A stretch of DNA of 58,425 nt, from positions 1-58,425 of the forward strand of contig JAEXBN010000012.1 of NCBI GenBank assembly GCA_023394045.1. The letters run 5' to 3'. Below the pieces are notes generated by a model. The model was not told the origin of the DNA. It made no database searches and saw only the letters and a program-made list of their open reading frames with translations. This document shows, one piece after another, positions 37,563 to 46,400 of this stretch (its first letter is position 1; every line of letters starts with the position of its first letter). Position numbers and translations under genes: made by a program. The DNA is from Bacillota bacterium (GTDB lineage: Bacteria; Bacillota; Clostridia; Tissierellales; Peptoniphilaceae).

Positions 37563-38158
37563 CCGTCACTGCATCACGCGCTATTACAGGAGTGCCTTTA
37601 GAACCACAGCGTCGAAACCGGAGTGCTGCGCCGCGAACGAATCGGAACGGAGACTCGTCATCCTCGTCGGCTGTCCGCCGGAGCAAAAAAGCTCGCCCTG
37701 CGGCAGGAGAACAGATGAGAAAGCAGCAACGGAGCCGGACCTATACCGCATCTTCTGCAAGAGTCCCAGCTGAAGCAAGACGCAAAGCAGTCTCAAAAAC
37801 ACAATCCTCCGTTGCCATTCGGTATTGGGTGATTCTTTCACTGGTCATTGGCGTGGTGATTTATACCAGCTTTTCTCTCTTGTTGCGGTATACTGATCTA
37901 CAGAAAACAAATCAGGAGAATCGCGCTCTTTCTGCAGCCATTGATTCATTGACCGCTGAACATGATACGTTGTCGATGAATCTGACGCCATATCTGGATC
38001 CTACGAGGATTGAGACGCTTGCGCGCCAGCGTCTGCACATGGATCACCCCTCATCCGCTCAGGTGATTCTTGCCGAAGAAGCACAAAGCCCGGAGAAAAC
38101 CGCTGAGGGGTCGGATCCCCAGCTCGCGGCATTGGCTTCTGCGGCATCTCAGAGATAG
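37559..38158 (+). CDS. ftsL: FtsL-like divisome protein with long basic N-terminus
   Basis: A bitopic protein identified by position and layout. A single membrane helix lies near residues 90-110 (YWVILSLVIGVVIYTSFSLL), followed by a leucine-zipper-like coiled coil (LQKTNQENRALSAAIDSLTA) and DPTRIETLARQRLHM, the usual end of FtsL/DivIC-type proteins. FtsL forms a complex with DivIC and DivIB and activates septal wall synthesis. The cytoplasmic N-terminus of about 88 residues is rich in Arg, Ser and Ala and longer than in most FtsL proteins; the same is true of DivIC at 16736. Its start overlaps the rsmH stop. Confidence 0.85.
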   Translation: MTVTASRAITGVPLEPQRRNRSAAPRTNRNGDSSSSSAVRRSKKARPAAGEQMRKQQRSRTYTASSARVPAEARRKAVSKTQSSVAIRYWVILSLVIGVVIYTSFSLLLRYTDLQKTNQENRALSAAIDSLTAEHDTLSMNLTPYLDPTRIETLARQRLHMDHPSSAQVILAEEAQSPEKTAEGSDPQLAALASAASQR

Positions 38159-38183
38159 CGATCTCAATGGAGATGAGGTATCT

Positions 38184-40358
38184 ATGAAGCGATTCCAATC
38201 GAACTCTTCGCCGAACCAGGCCGGACGAAACTGGCGCTTGCGAGTTGTGATCTTTGTCGCAGGGCTGGTGATTCTCTATTTTCTGGGGCGGCTTTTTTAT
38301 TTGCAAGTTTTTGGAGATGGTTCGCTTCAAGAGGCGGCAGTCGCGCAGCGGCGAACCGTGATTGAGCTTCCTGCTCGACGGGGCGCGATTTATGATCGTC
38401 AGGATCGCCCTCTTGCGATTTCCGTGACGGTCAGTTCCGTGTACGTGTTTCCGAATCAAATTCCTGAAGAAAAGCGCGAAGAAGCGGCGGAGCGTTTTGC
38501 TTATGTGCTTGGTCTGGAAAAATCTTCGGTTGAAAAGATGCTTTCCGGAGATAAAGACTACGTTCAGCTGAAGACGAAAGTGAGCCAGGAAGAGATTGAT
38601 CGTCTGGAGAGCGCCGGGTTAACCGCCTATCGCGTGGAGCAGGAGCCGCAGCGGTTTTATCCCAATCAACGCTTAGCTGCCCAGACCCTAGGTTTTGTGG
38701 ATGGCGAGGGGGAAGGGACGTATGGTCTTGAAGCCGCTTATGATTCGTTGCTGCATGGCATCGGAGGCCAAATTGCTTATTCGAGAGACCTGAGCGGAAA
38801 TATTATTCCAACGGAATCGCTGCAGACTCGAGGCGCCGTCGAGGGCATGAATTTACGCACGACATTGGACTTGGATGCACAAAAAATTGTCGCTGAAGAA
38901 ATTCAAAAAGGGATGGAAAAGTTTCAGGCGGAAGCCATTACGGCGATTTTAATGGATCCGAATGCCGGAGACATTCTGGCGATGGATAATTTGCCGACGT
39001 TTGATCCCAACAAACCGCGCGAGCCACTGGACACAGCGACGAAATCGGCATGGGGCGCCATGGATGAGAAGGATCAGTTGGACTATTTGTATTCGCGCTG
39101 GAAAAATCCTGCGGTTTCCACGTTGTATGAACCAGGGTCGGTTTTCAAAACGCTGACTGCGTCCATTGCCTTGGAGACGAAGTCGACCCACCCGGATTCG
39201 CGATATCTTTGCACGGGGAAAATTGAGATCGCACCTGGTCTTTATATTCATTGCTGGAGAGAAGAAGATCCGCATGGATGGCAAACGCTGGAAGAAGCGT
39301 TGATTAATTCCTGCAACCCGGCCTTTGTCCAGATTGTTCGTGAAATCGGATCGGAGGCCTTCTATTCCTATCTTCGCTCCTTCCATATGGGGGAGGCGAC
39401 AGGGATTGATCTTCCGGGAGAAACGGCATCACTTTTTCCTGAAACGGTTCAAGCGATGAGCGATGTGCAGATGCAGACGATGTCCTATGGTCATGGTGTC
39501 TCCGTGACCCCGCTGGAAATGATTACTGCGGCGAATACGGTCATCAATGGGGGATATTATCGCGTTCCCCATCTGTTTTCTGCATCGTTTGATGCGGATG
39601 GACAGATTCTCCATACGTACGAGCCGCCTTCTGCGGATCCGATTTTATCTCAAGAGACGGTGGAGACGATGCGGGGTTATCTTCTCAACACCAGCATTAA
39701 AAATCATTCGGACGTGACAAAGATTAAAGATGTGGAGATCGGCTCCAAAAGCGGAACGACATTGATGCTGGAAAATGGTGCCTATACCAACGATACCATC
39801 GCTTCGTTTTACAGTTTCTACCCCGCAAAGGAACCTCGGTATTCCATGCTGGTTGTGGTGAAACGCCCGAAAGGAGACACCTTTGGGAGCGTTGTGGCGG
39901 GAGAAGTATCGGCGCATATTCTGGAGCGTCTGGTTTCGCTTCAAAAAGGAGAAGCGCCCAATGAAAGTGGAGTGCGCGTCCCGGATGTCTCCGGAATGAC
40001 GGTGGAGGAGGCGCGCCAAGCGCTTGAAACGATTGGACTTCGGGCATCGGCGTTCGGGGCGATGACGCCCTATAGTTTGGTTGGCGCACAGAAACCGGCA
40101 GCAGGAAGTCTGGCACAGTCCGGCGACGAAGTGCAGCTGCAGCCGGATGAAAAGAGGAGTCTGCGCGTTCCGAATCTCGTGGGCATGTCCGTTGATGAAG
40201 CAGAGGCGAAATTAAAAGATGCAGGGCTTCAGGTGCACCGATCAGAGGGAGCGGGAGAACGGGTGATCTCGCAGCAGCCTGAAGCCGATGCGGTGGTTTC
40301 CGGATCGGCCGTGATTGAGCTGATTCCGGGAGCAACGGAGGGAGAGAGCGATGATTGA
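38184..40358 (+). CDS. Class B penicillin-binding protein with two PASTA domains (FtsI/SpoVD-like)
   Basis: A 724-residue septal transpeptidase. One N-terminal helix (about 18-38) is followed by a dimerisation domain (RRGAIYDRQDRPLAISV). The transpeptidase carries S319-x-x-K322 (GSVFKTL), SCN at 376-378 and KSG at 522-524. Two PASTA domains close the protein (VRVPDVSGMTVEEA near 598 and LRVPNLVGMSVDEA near 659); they bind wall or beta-lactam-like ligands. ATG 38184 is preceded by GAGG; the longer frame runs into ftsL. Despite the SpoVD-like shape the position fits the vegetative septal enzyme. It overlaps mraY by eight bases. Confidence 0.93.
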   Translation: MKRFQSNSSPNQAGRNWRLRVVIFVAGLVILYFLGRLFYLQVFGDGSLQEAAVAQRRTVIELPARRGAIYDRQDRPLAISVTVSSVYVFPNQIPEEKREEAAERFAYVLGLEKSSVEKMLSGDKDYVQLKTKVSQEEIDRLESAGLTAYRVEQEPQRFYPNQRLAAQTLGFVDGEGEGTYGLEAAYDSLLHGIGGQIAYSRDLSGNIIPTESLQTRGAVEGMNLRTTLDLDAQKIVAEEIQKGMEKFQAEAITAILMDPNAGDILAMDNLPTFDPNKPREPLDTATKSAWGAMDEKDQLDYLYSRWKNPAVSTLYEPGSVFKTLTASIALETKSTHPDSRYLCTGKIEIAPGLYIHCWREEDPHGWQTLEEALINSCNPAFVQIVREIGSEAFYSYLRSFHMGEATGIDLPGETASLFPETVQAMSDVQMQTMSYGHGVSVTPLEMITAANTVINGGYYRVPHLFSASFDADGQILHTYEPPSADPILSQETVETMRGYLLNTSIKNHSDVTKIKDVEIGSKSGTTLMLENGAYTNDTIASFYSFYPAKEPRYSMLVVVKRPKGDTFGSVVAGEVSAHILERLVSLQKGEAPNESGVRVPDVSGMTVEEARQALETIGLRASAFGAMTPYSLVGAQKPAAGSLAQSGDEVQLQPDEKRSLRVPNLVGMSVDEAEAKLKDAGLQVHRSEGAGERVISQQPEADAVVSGSAVIELIPGATEGESDD

Positions 40359-41319
40359 GTGGAGCAGGTTGGCCTTATTCGGCCTTGTAGCCATCTTTAT
40401 ATCCATTCCGGCGACGTCCGCTTGGATTTATTATTCAAAGCAGGAATCGTTGGGACAGGAAATCAGGGAAGAAGGGAATAAAGCACATTATAAAAAACAA
40501 GGAACACCGACCATGGGCGGTGTGGCATTTACCCTCGTTTTCCTGCTTCTTCTTTTTCTCTGCGCCGGATTTTCAAAGTGGACGTTGATCATCGCGGCAG
40601 GAACCCTGGGATTCGGGGGCATCGGATTTTTGGATGATCTGCAGAAAGTGCGGAAACATGAGAGTGAGGGATTAACCCCCAGACAGAAGCTGATCTTGCA
40701 ATTTGTGTTTTCCGCGTTGCTGATTATGGTGGTTTATCTCATTGATCCATCGGTGGGGACACAAAAGATTCCGCTGATTGGTATCAATCTCCATCTGTCC
40801 GTTCTTTGGATTCCTGTTCTTGCCTTCATCATGGTGGGGACGGTGAATGCGGTGAATCTGACGGATGGGTTGGACGGATTGTGCGGCGGGGTGTCCATCC
40901 CGGTGTTTTTGACCATCGCTTTATTAGCCATAAACAATCCATTTGGCGGCGCGGTTCCGGAAATCGCGGCGGTTCTTTTTGCCGGAGTTCTGGTTGGCTT
41001 CCTGTTTTACAACAGCCATCCTGCGGCACTTTTCATGGGCGATACGGGCTCTATGGCGATTGGAGGAGCTTTGACGGCGATATTGCTGGTGATGAACCGG
41101 ATGCCGTATCTGCTGATTTTAGGCGGGGTATATCTGGTCGAGGCGCTGTCCGTCATGATTCAGGTTGCCTATTTCAAGCGGACCGGCGGGAAGCGGATTT
41201 TTCTGATGAGCCCGATTCATCATCATTTTGAGTTAAAAGGATATGCGGAAGAAAAGGTGACGGCGGCGTTCACGTTGGTCAGCCTAGGTCTTTGCCTTTT
41301 AGCGATCGTCTTTTGGTAA
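40351..41319 (+). CDS. mraY: Phospho-N-acetylmuramoyl-pentapeptide transferase
   Basis: Makes lipid I at the membrane by transferring phospho-MurNAc-pentapeptide to undecaprenyl phosphate. The 322-residue protein has about ten helices. Catalytic loops are present: TPTMGG early, GFLDDLQKVRK with the Asp pair, NAVNLTDGLDGL, FMGDTGSM and the terminal SPIHHHFELKG. It overlaps the PBP gene by eight bases and lies 49 bases ahead of murD. The order pbp-mraY-murD-ftsW lacks murE and murF, which are often placed here. Confidence 0.97.
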   Translation: MIEWSRLALFGLVAIFISIPATSAWIYYSKQESLGQEIREEGNKAHYKKQGTPTMGGVAFTLVFLLLLFLCAGFSKWTLIIAAGTLGFGGIGFLDDLQKVRKHESEGLTPRQKLILQFVFSALLIMVVYLIDPSVGTQKIPLIGINLHLSVLWIPVLAFIMVGTVNAVNLTDGLDGLCGGVSIPVFLTIALLAINNPFGGAVPEIAAVLFAGVLVGFLFYNSHPAALFMGDTGSMAIGGALTAILLVMNRMPYLLILGGVYLVEALSVMIQVAYFKRTGGKRIFLMSPIHHHFELKGYAEEKVTAAFTLVSLGLCLLAIVFW

Positions 41320-41368
41320 GAGGGATTGAGTCGCATCTTTTGCGACAGAAAAAAGTCAGGAGGAGCGC

Positions 41369-42724
41369 ATGGAATATCAGATCACCCTGGACGGGAAAAG
41401 GGCACTGATCTACGGACTCGGGGTTACAGGGCGTTCGGCGGTTCGCGTTTTGACTGAGGCGGGCTGCCGTGTCCATATTTATGTTGATGGGGTGGTTTCT
41501 GATCGGGAACGTGAGGAGCTGGTTGCTCTTGCCGGCGGGAGAAGCTCCTCCATCACCATCGAAGGGGAGATGCCTGTTCCGGATCCATCGAGCTTTGATT
41601 TTCTCTTGAAGGCATCGGGAATCTCTCCCGACCGTCCCCTTTTGCAGGAGGCGCGCCGCCGCCGGCTGGAAGTGATCACAGACATTGAAATGGCTTACCG
41701 TTTATTCGGCGGAGAGAATATGGTTGCGATTACGGGCTCAAATGGAAAGACGACGACCACTTCCCTCCTGACGCATCTTCTCCGAGCGTCTGGCCGCGCG
41801 GCAGAAGCATGCGGAAATATTGGGATTCCTGTATTGACCACCATGCGCGATGCGGAGCCGGGGATAATTTTTGTCTTGGAATGTTCCAGTTTCCAGTTGG
41901 AGAACGTTCGGCTTTTTCGGCCACATCGCGCGGCGATTCTCAACCTTTCGCCTGACCATATTGACTGGCATATGACGTATGAGGCTTATGCTGATGCGAA
42001 GGCGCATATCGCGAGGGCGCAGACTCCGGAGGATCAGCTTTGGATCCACCCGAACGATCCGGAGGTTCGGGCGGCACTCGGGCGCGTAGGCACGTCTGCC
42101 AACATTCATCCCGTGCGGTTTGATACGCCGCTTGCAGAAAAACTGCGCCGCAATGAAGGATGGGCTCTATTTGGGGAACACAATGTCGAAAATGCGATGT
42201 TTGCGGCGGAGATCGCTTCGGATCTCGGATTGGATGAACAGCAGATTGTTGATGGTCTGGCGGGTTTCCATCCGGTGGAGCACCGTATGGAATATATTGC
42301 GACAGTGAACGATGTGATTTATATTAATGATTCCAAAGGGACCAATGTCGATGCGACGGTGCGCGCCCTTTCAGGCATTCACCAGCCAGTGTTTCTCATT
42401 GCCGGAGGATACGACAAACACGTTTCTTTTGAAGCCTTATACGAGGCATTCCGGCCTCATGGGAAAAAGATGCTTCTGATTGGCCAGACCGCTGAACAGA
42501 TTCAACATGAGGCGGAAGAGCGGGGATTGGGCGATCGGGTGGTGTTGTGCGGAACGCTGAAAAAGGCGATGGAGGCGGCTTTTGCAGAGGCTGCACCGGG
42601 GGACATGGTGCTTCTTTCTCCGGCATCCGCCAGCTGGGGACAATATCACCATTTTGAGGAACGCGGCGATGAATTTCGCGAACATGTGCTTTCCTGGCAA
42701 AAAGAGCAGGAGGAGGGGAAATGA
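41369..42724 (+). CDS. murD: UDP-N-acetylmuramoylalanine-D-glutamate ligase
   Basis: Adds D-glutamate to UDP-MurNAc-L-alanine with ATP in the cytoplasm. The 451-residue Mur ligase shows the N-terminal Rossmann-like domain (ALIYGLGVTGRSAVRVL), the P-loop AITGSNGKTTTTSLL and LNLSPDHIDWH. The C-terminal domain has INDSKGTNVDATVRAL, and LSPASASWGQYHHFEERGDEF closes the protein. The start at 41369 has AGGAGG close ahead. Its stop overlaps ftsW (ATGA). Confidence 0.96.
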   Translation: MEYQITLDGKRALIYGLGVTGRSAVRVLTEAGCRVHIYVDGVVSDREREELVALAGGRSSSITIEGEMPVPDPSSFDFLLKASGISPDRPLLQEARRRRLEVITDIEMAYRLFGGENMVAITGSNGKTTTTSLLTHLLRASGRAAEACGNIGIPVLTTMRDAEPGIIFVLECSSFQLENVRLFRPHRAAILNLSPDHIDWHMTYEAYADAKAHIARAQTPEDQLWIHPNDPEVRAALGRVGTSANIHPVRFDTPLAEKLRRNEGWALFGEHNVENAMFAAEIASDLGLDEQQIVDGLAGFHPVEHRMEYIATVNDVIYINDSKGTNVDATVRALSGIHQPVFLIAGGYDKHVSFEALYEAFRPHGKKMLLIGQTAEQIQHEAEERGLGDRVVLCGTLKKAMEAAFAEAAPGDMVLLSPASASWGQYHHFEERGDEFREHVLSWQKEQEEGK

Positions 42725-43887
42725 AGACGAAACACGATGGCGGGTCGCATCGGGCGCCGCATCGCCATAAGCCGGTGCGTGCAGCGATGGATCGGCCGTT
42801 GTTGCTGATCGTCCTCTTTCTTCTTGTTTTCGGCGCCTTTATGGTTTTCAGCGCGAGTGCGCCCTATGCGATGAAGACCCAGAATTCGGGTCTGTACTAT
42901 CTACTGCGGGATCTTCCGTTCCGAGTGCTGGGCGTGGGATTGCTTTTCCTTGCATCGTCTATCGATTACCGGATTTATCGCCGCTTTGCGCGCCCGCTTT
43001 TTATCATTGCCCTGATTTCCTGTGCGCTGGTCTTCGTCCCCGGACTCTCCATGCCCATCAACAATGCACACCGATGGATTCATCTCGGGCCGGTGACGTA
43101 TATGCCATCGGACGGGCTCAAACTTGCTTCGATTGTCATGATGTCCGCGCAGCTTTCACGTCAGAGCAAACAGGAGATGGGGGCGCTTCGTTCCTTCATC
43201 ATCACGCTGTTCTTGATCGCGATCACGGTAGGACCGGTCATGATTCAGCCGAACTTCTCCGCGGTCGTGGTGCTGAGCGTGACGTTGATGTTCCTGTATT
43301 TTATCGGCGGGATGCCTTGGCAATTTATGCTTCCGCTTTTATTGCTCAGCGGGGCAGGAGCGGTCGTTGCTTTTTGGCCCAGACCGGGCAATTATCGCTT
43401 GGAACGTCTGATGGTGATGCTCAATCCGATGGCTGATCCGGCGGGAAGCGGATGGCAGCTGATTCAGTCGCTCTATGCGGTGGCTTCCGGCGGATTATTT
43501 GGAGTGGGGTTTGGACGAGGCGTTCAAAAGTATGATTATCTTGCCGATGAGCCACATAACGACTTTATTTTTTCGGTCATTGCAGAGGAATTGGGTTTTT
43601 TCGGCGCAGCCGTCGTGATTCTCCTCTTTGTGTTTCTGGCTTGGAGAGGGTTGAAGATTGCGCGGCAGGCTTCCACGCGTTTTGGACGCCTGCTCGCTTA
43701 TGGGATGACCTTTTTGATTGTTTTTCAGGCGATGGTGAATATTGGGGTGTCGATTGGAGCCGTGCCAACGACCGGCATCACGTTGCCCTTTATTAGCTAT
43801 GGTGGCAGTTCCATCGCGATCATGACCGCAGCAGCAGGGATTTTGCTCAGCATTTCGCGCGACCGCGGGGACAGGAGGGCATCATGA
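42721..43887 (+). CDS. ftsW: SEDS-family peptidoglycan glycosyltransferase FtsW
   Basis: Polymerises lipid II at the septum together with the class B PBP encoded upstream. The 388-residue protein has about ten helices. SEDS signatures are MVFSASAPYAMK, the outer loop GGLFGVGFGRGVQKYDYLADEPHNDFIFSVIAEELGF (seen as GVGFGRGVQKY and HNDFIFSVIAEE), and the end TGITLPFISYGGSS. A polar N-terminus of about 25 residues precedes the first helix. In most Firmicutes murG follows, but here divIB follows directly. Confidence 0.93.
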   Translation: MKTKHDGGSHRAPHRHKPVRAAMDRPLLLIVLFLLVFGAFMVFSASAPYAMKTQNSGLYYLLRDLPFRVLGVGLLFLASSIDYRIYRRFARPLFIIALISCALVFVPGLSMPINNAHRWIHLGPVTYMPSDGLKLASIVMMSAQLSRQSKQEMGALRSFIITLFLIAITVGPVMIQPNFSAVVVLSVTLMFLYFIGGMPWQFMLPLLLLSGAGAVVAFWPRPGNYRLERLMVMLNPMADPAGSGWQLIQSLYAVASGGLFGVGFGRGVQKYDYLADEPHNDFIFSVIAEELGFFGAAVVILLFVFLAWRGLKIARQASTRFGRLLAYGMTFLIVFQAMVNIGVSIGAVPTTGITLPFISYGGSSIAIMTAAAGILLSISRDRGDRRAS

Positions 43888-44714
43888 AGCAGCATGTGCC
43901 GGCGCCGGAGCGGCGGCCGGGAAAGTCGGGAAAGAAGATGAAAAGAAAGCGCAGGATGCCATGGCGCTTGATCGGTCTGTTGATCTTGGTTTTGGTTGTG
44001 GCTGGAGGCGTGCTTCTTTTTGCCCCGGTTTTTCGCATTCGCTCGGTGGTGATTACCGGCAATGAATTGGTCTCAAAGGACGAAATCGTCAAGGCGATGG
44101 GCAATGTGGACGAGAATCTGTTTCGTTTTTCAGGGGGGCAGTTAAAAAAGCAGCTGATGACGATTCCGGGCATTCGTGATGTGAAGGTGCATAAGAAATT
44201 GCCGGATCAATTGGAATTGGAGATTGTTGAAACGTATGCGTTGGCCTCGATTCAGACGGATCACGGAACTCTTTATCTTGACAATCAGGGCATCATCACG
44301 AAGCAGTATAATGAGGAAACGAACCGCATGGTGCCTTTCCCCTTGGAAACTCAGGGCATGAATCTTAAAGAGGGAGAAGCGCTTTCATCCGATACGCGCT
44401 TTTTGGATGTTCTCCTTCAGCTGCGCCGGGCTGAATGGTCGGGAAAGGTGACAAAAGTTCGTTTTGAAACGACCCCGGCTGTTGCTATAATGTATAATGA
44501 TATCGTCATTCAGTTTGGGACTCCGGATGATATTATTGCGAAGTTTTCTCGTTTGAAGGTGGTTCTGAACGAAATTGAGAAGAGTGAGGTACGCGCACAG
44601 GAGATTCTCCTAGATCAGGGAAAGAATCCGATTGTCGTGACCCAGGATGCACAAAGCGAGTTGCCGAAGGCGTCGGAAGCGGCGCCGACAAAGAACACTG
44701 AGGGGGAGCCATGA
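43884..44714 (+). CDS. divIB: DivIB/FtsQ divisome protein
   Basis: A 276-residue bitopic division protein. The basic cytoplasmic N-terminus (GKKMKRKRRMPW) leads into a helix near 30-52 (LIGLLILVLVVAGGVLLFAP). The POTRA domain begins at FRIRSVVITGNELVSKDEIVKAM near 53-75, followed by the FtsQ beta domain, where GTLYLDNQGII and the strand pattern are recognisable, and an acidic, disordered tail. DivIB scaffolds FtsL-DivIC and controls septal synthesis. Overlaps of four bases with ftsW and with ftsZ. Confidence 0.9.
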   Translation: MKQHVPAPERRPGKSGKKMKRKRRMPWRLIGLLILVLVVAGGVLLFAPVFRIRSVVITGNELVSKDEIVKAMGNVDENLFRFSGGQLKKQLMTIPGIRDVKVHKKLPDQLELEIVETYALASIQTDHGTLYLDNQGIITKQYNEETNRMVPFPLETQGMNLKEGEALSSDTRFLDVLLQLRRAEWSGKVTKVRFETTPAVAIMYNDIVIQFGTPDDIIAKFSRLKVVLNEIEKSEVRAQEILLDQGKNPIVVTQDAQSELPKASEAAPTKNTEGEP

Positions 44715-45787
44715 GCACTTTCGATATGGAATTGAACAACGACGGACTGGCCAAGATTAAAGTTCTCGGCGTTGGCGGCGGCGGAAATAATGCGCTGAAC
44801 CGCATGAAACAAGCGGGACTGGCCGGCGTGGAATTTATTGCCGTGAATACCGACCGTCAGATTCTGGACGTCATTGACGCGGATAAAAAGCTGCAAATCG
44901 GTCTGAAGCTGACCCGCGGTCTCGGTTCCGGCGGAAATCCTGAAGTGGGAGAAAAAGCAGCAGAGGAATCGAAGAGCGATATTACGGATTTGCTTCAGAA
45001 TACAGATATGGTTTTTGTGACCGCTGGTATGGGCGGCGGAACCGGGACAGGAGCCGCGCCGATTGTGGCGGAGGCAGCCCGCTCTTTGGGAATCCTCACC
45101 GTGGGCGTTGTCACCAAGCCGTTTGGTTTTGAAGGGCGGAAGCGCCAGACGCAGGCGGAAGCGGGAATCAACAAATTAAAGGATAAAGTGGATACGCTGA
45201 TCGTGATTCCGAACGATCGTCTGCTCCAGATTGCGGAGCGCCGCACTTCGATGGTGGAGGCTTTTGGAATGGCCGATCAGGTTCTGATGAATGGGATTAA
45301 GGGGATTTCTGATCTGATTGCCGTCCCAGCCATGATTAACCTTGATTTTGCGGATGTCGAGTCCGTCATGAAAGATCAGGGAATTGCGCACATGGGCATT
45401 GGAACAGCCAATGGAGAGAACCGCGCGGTGACCGCGGCGAAGGCTGCGGTTCATAGTCCGCTGCTGGAAACCAGCATTGATGGGGCGAAGGCCGTTTTGG
45501 TCAATATTACGGCTGCGGATCTCGGACTGTTTGAGGCGAATGAAGCCGTTGAGCTGATTCGTGAGGCGGTGGATCCGGATGCGAATATCATCTTTGGTGC
45601 GGGAACCGATGAATCTCTCGGCGAAGATATTAAGATCACGGTGATTGCCACGGGATTTGATCATCGCAAGGTATCAGCAAAAGGGGAGGCTCCGCGTCGT
45701 TCTGAGACGGCGGAAGCGGAAAGCGCACCGTCGAAGCAGGAATCGGACGAGATGGATATTCCCGAATTTTTGAGGAAGTATCGCTAA
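44711..45787 (+). CDS. ftsZ: Cell division GTPase FtsZ
   Basis: The tubulin homologue that forms the division ring. The 358-residue protein has the nucleotide loops KVLGVGGGGNNALNRM, TAGMGGGTGTGAAP (tubulin signature) and the T7 loop NLDFADVE needed for GTP hydrolysis. After a short linker of about 35 residues the C-terminal binding peptide DIPEFLRKYR is present, which recruits membrane anchors such as SepF or FtsA. No ftsA precedes it, so the anchor must be encoded elsewhere. nrdR follows after two bases. Confidence 0.97.
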   Translation: MSTFDMELNNDGLAKIKVLGVGGGGNNALNRMKQAGLAGVEFIAVNTDRQILDVIDADKKLQIGLKLTRGLGSGGNPEVGEKAAEESKSDITDLLQNTDMVFVTAGMGGGTGTGAAPIVAEAARSLGILTVGVVTKPFGFEGRKRQTQAEAGINKLKDKVDTLIVIPNDRLLQIAERRTSMVEAFGMADQVLMNGIKGISDLIAVPAMINLDFADVESVMKDQGIAHMGIGTANGENRAVTAAKAAVHSPLLETSIDGAKAVLVNITAADLGLFEANEAVELIREAVDPDANIIFGAGTDESLGEDIKITVIATGFDHRKVSAKGEAPRRSETAEAESAPSKQESDEMDIPEFLRKYR

Positions 45788-45789
45788 TA

Positions 45790-46272
45790 ATGAAGTGTCC
45801 ATTCTGCGATTTTCAGGACACCAAGGTGATCGATTCCAGACCGGCGGATGACAATCTGGCCGTTCGCCGTCGCCGGGTGTGTTTGAAATGCAAAAAGCGA
45901 TTCACAACCTATGAACGGTATGAAGATCAGACGATTGTGGTGATTAAAAAAGATGAAACACGGGAGCCGTTCAGCCGCTCGAAAGTGCTGAATGGCATGA
46001 TCCGATCCGCGGAAAAACGGCCGGTTTCTGTGGAGGTTCTGGAGGAAGCGGCGGATCGGATTGAAACGGCTCTCAACTATCTGAATCAACGTGAGGTGAC
46101 CAGCGCGTATATCGGTGATCTCGTGATGGATGAGCTTCGCGCGATCGATAAGGTTGCTTATGTGCGTTTTGCGTCCGTTTACCATGAATTTCAGGATGTC
46201 GACAGTTTTTATCGTGAACTGGACAATCTTTCGGCTGATGAGACGCATTCATCCATCGAACAAGATGAATAA
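45790..46272 (+). CDS. nrdR: Ribonucleotide reductase repressor NrdR
   Basis: A 160-residue regulator that binds NrdR boxes ahead of ribonucleotide reductase genes and senses ATP/dATP. An N-terminal zinc ribbon is complete (CPFC at 3-6 and CLKCKKRF near 31-38). An ATP-cone follows (IVVIKKDETREPFSRSKVL and later VAYVRFASVYHEFQDV). It starts two bases after the ftsZ stop, so it belongs to the division transcript. Confidence 0.96.
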   Translation: MKCPFCDFQDTKVIDSRPADDNLAVRRRRVCLKCKKRFTTYERYEDQTIVVIKKDETREPFSRSKVLNGMIRSAEKRPVSVEVLEEAADRIETALNYLNQREVTSAYIGDLVMDELRAIDKVAYVRFASVYHEFQDVDSFYRELDNLSADETHSSIEQDE

Positions 46273-46298
46273 GAGACCGGTGCTTCGGTCGGTCGATG

Positions 46299-46344
46299 GC
46301 GGACGACGGCATCCTCTGCGGATGCTTGTCTCCGCTATTTTTTT
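46299..46344 (+). terminator. Terminator of the division cluster after nrdR
   Basis: Arms 46299-46314 and 46320-46335 (GCGGA and GCATCC blocks pairing with GGATGC and TCCGC, bulges between) with loop TCTGC are followed by TATTTTTTT from 46336. The stem is imperfect but the T-run is strong. Confidence 0.55.
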
Positions 46345-46400
46345 CCACCGCTTTTTTATGTCTTATACATGGAAGATCACGGGTTGAACATGAAAGAGGA

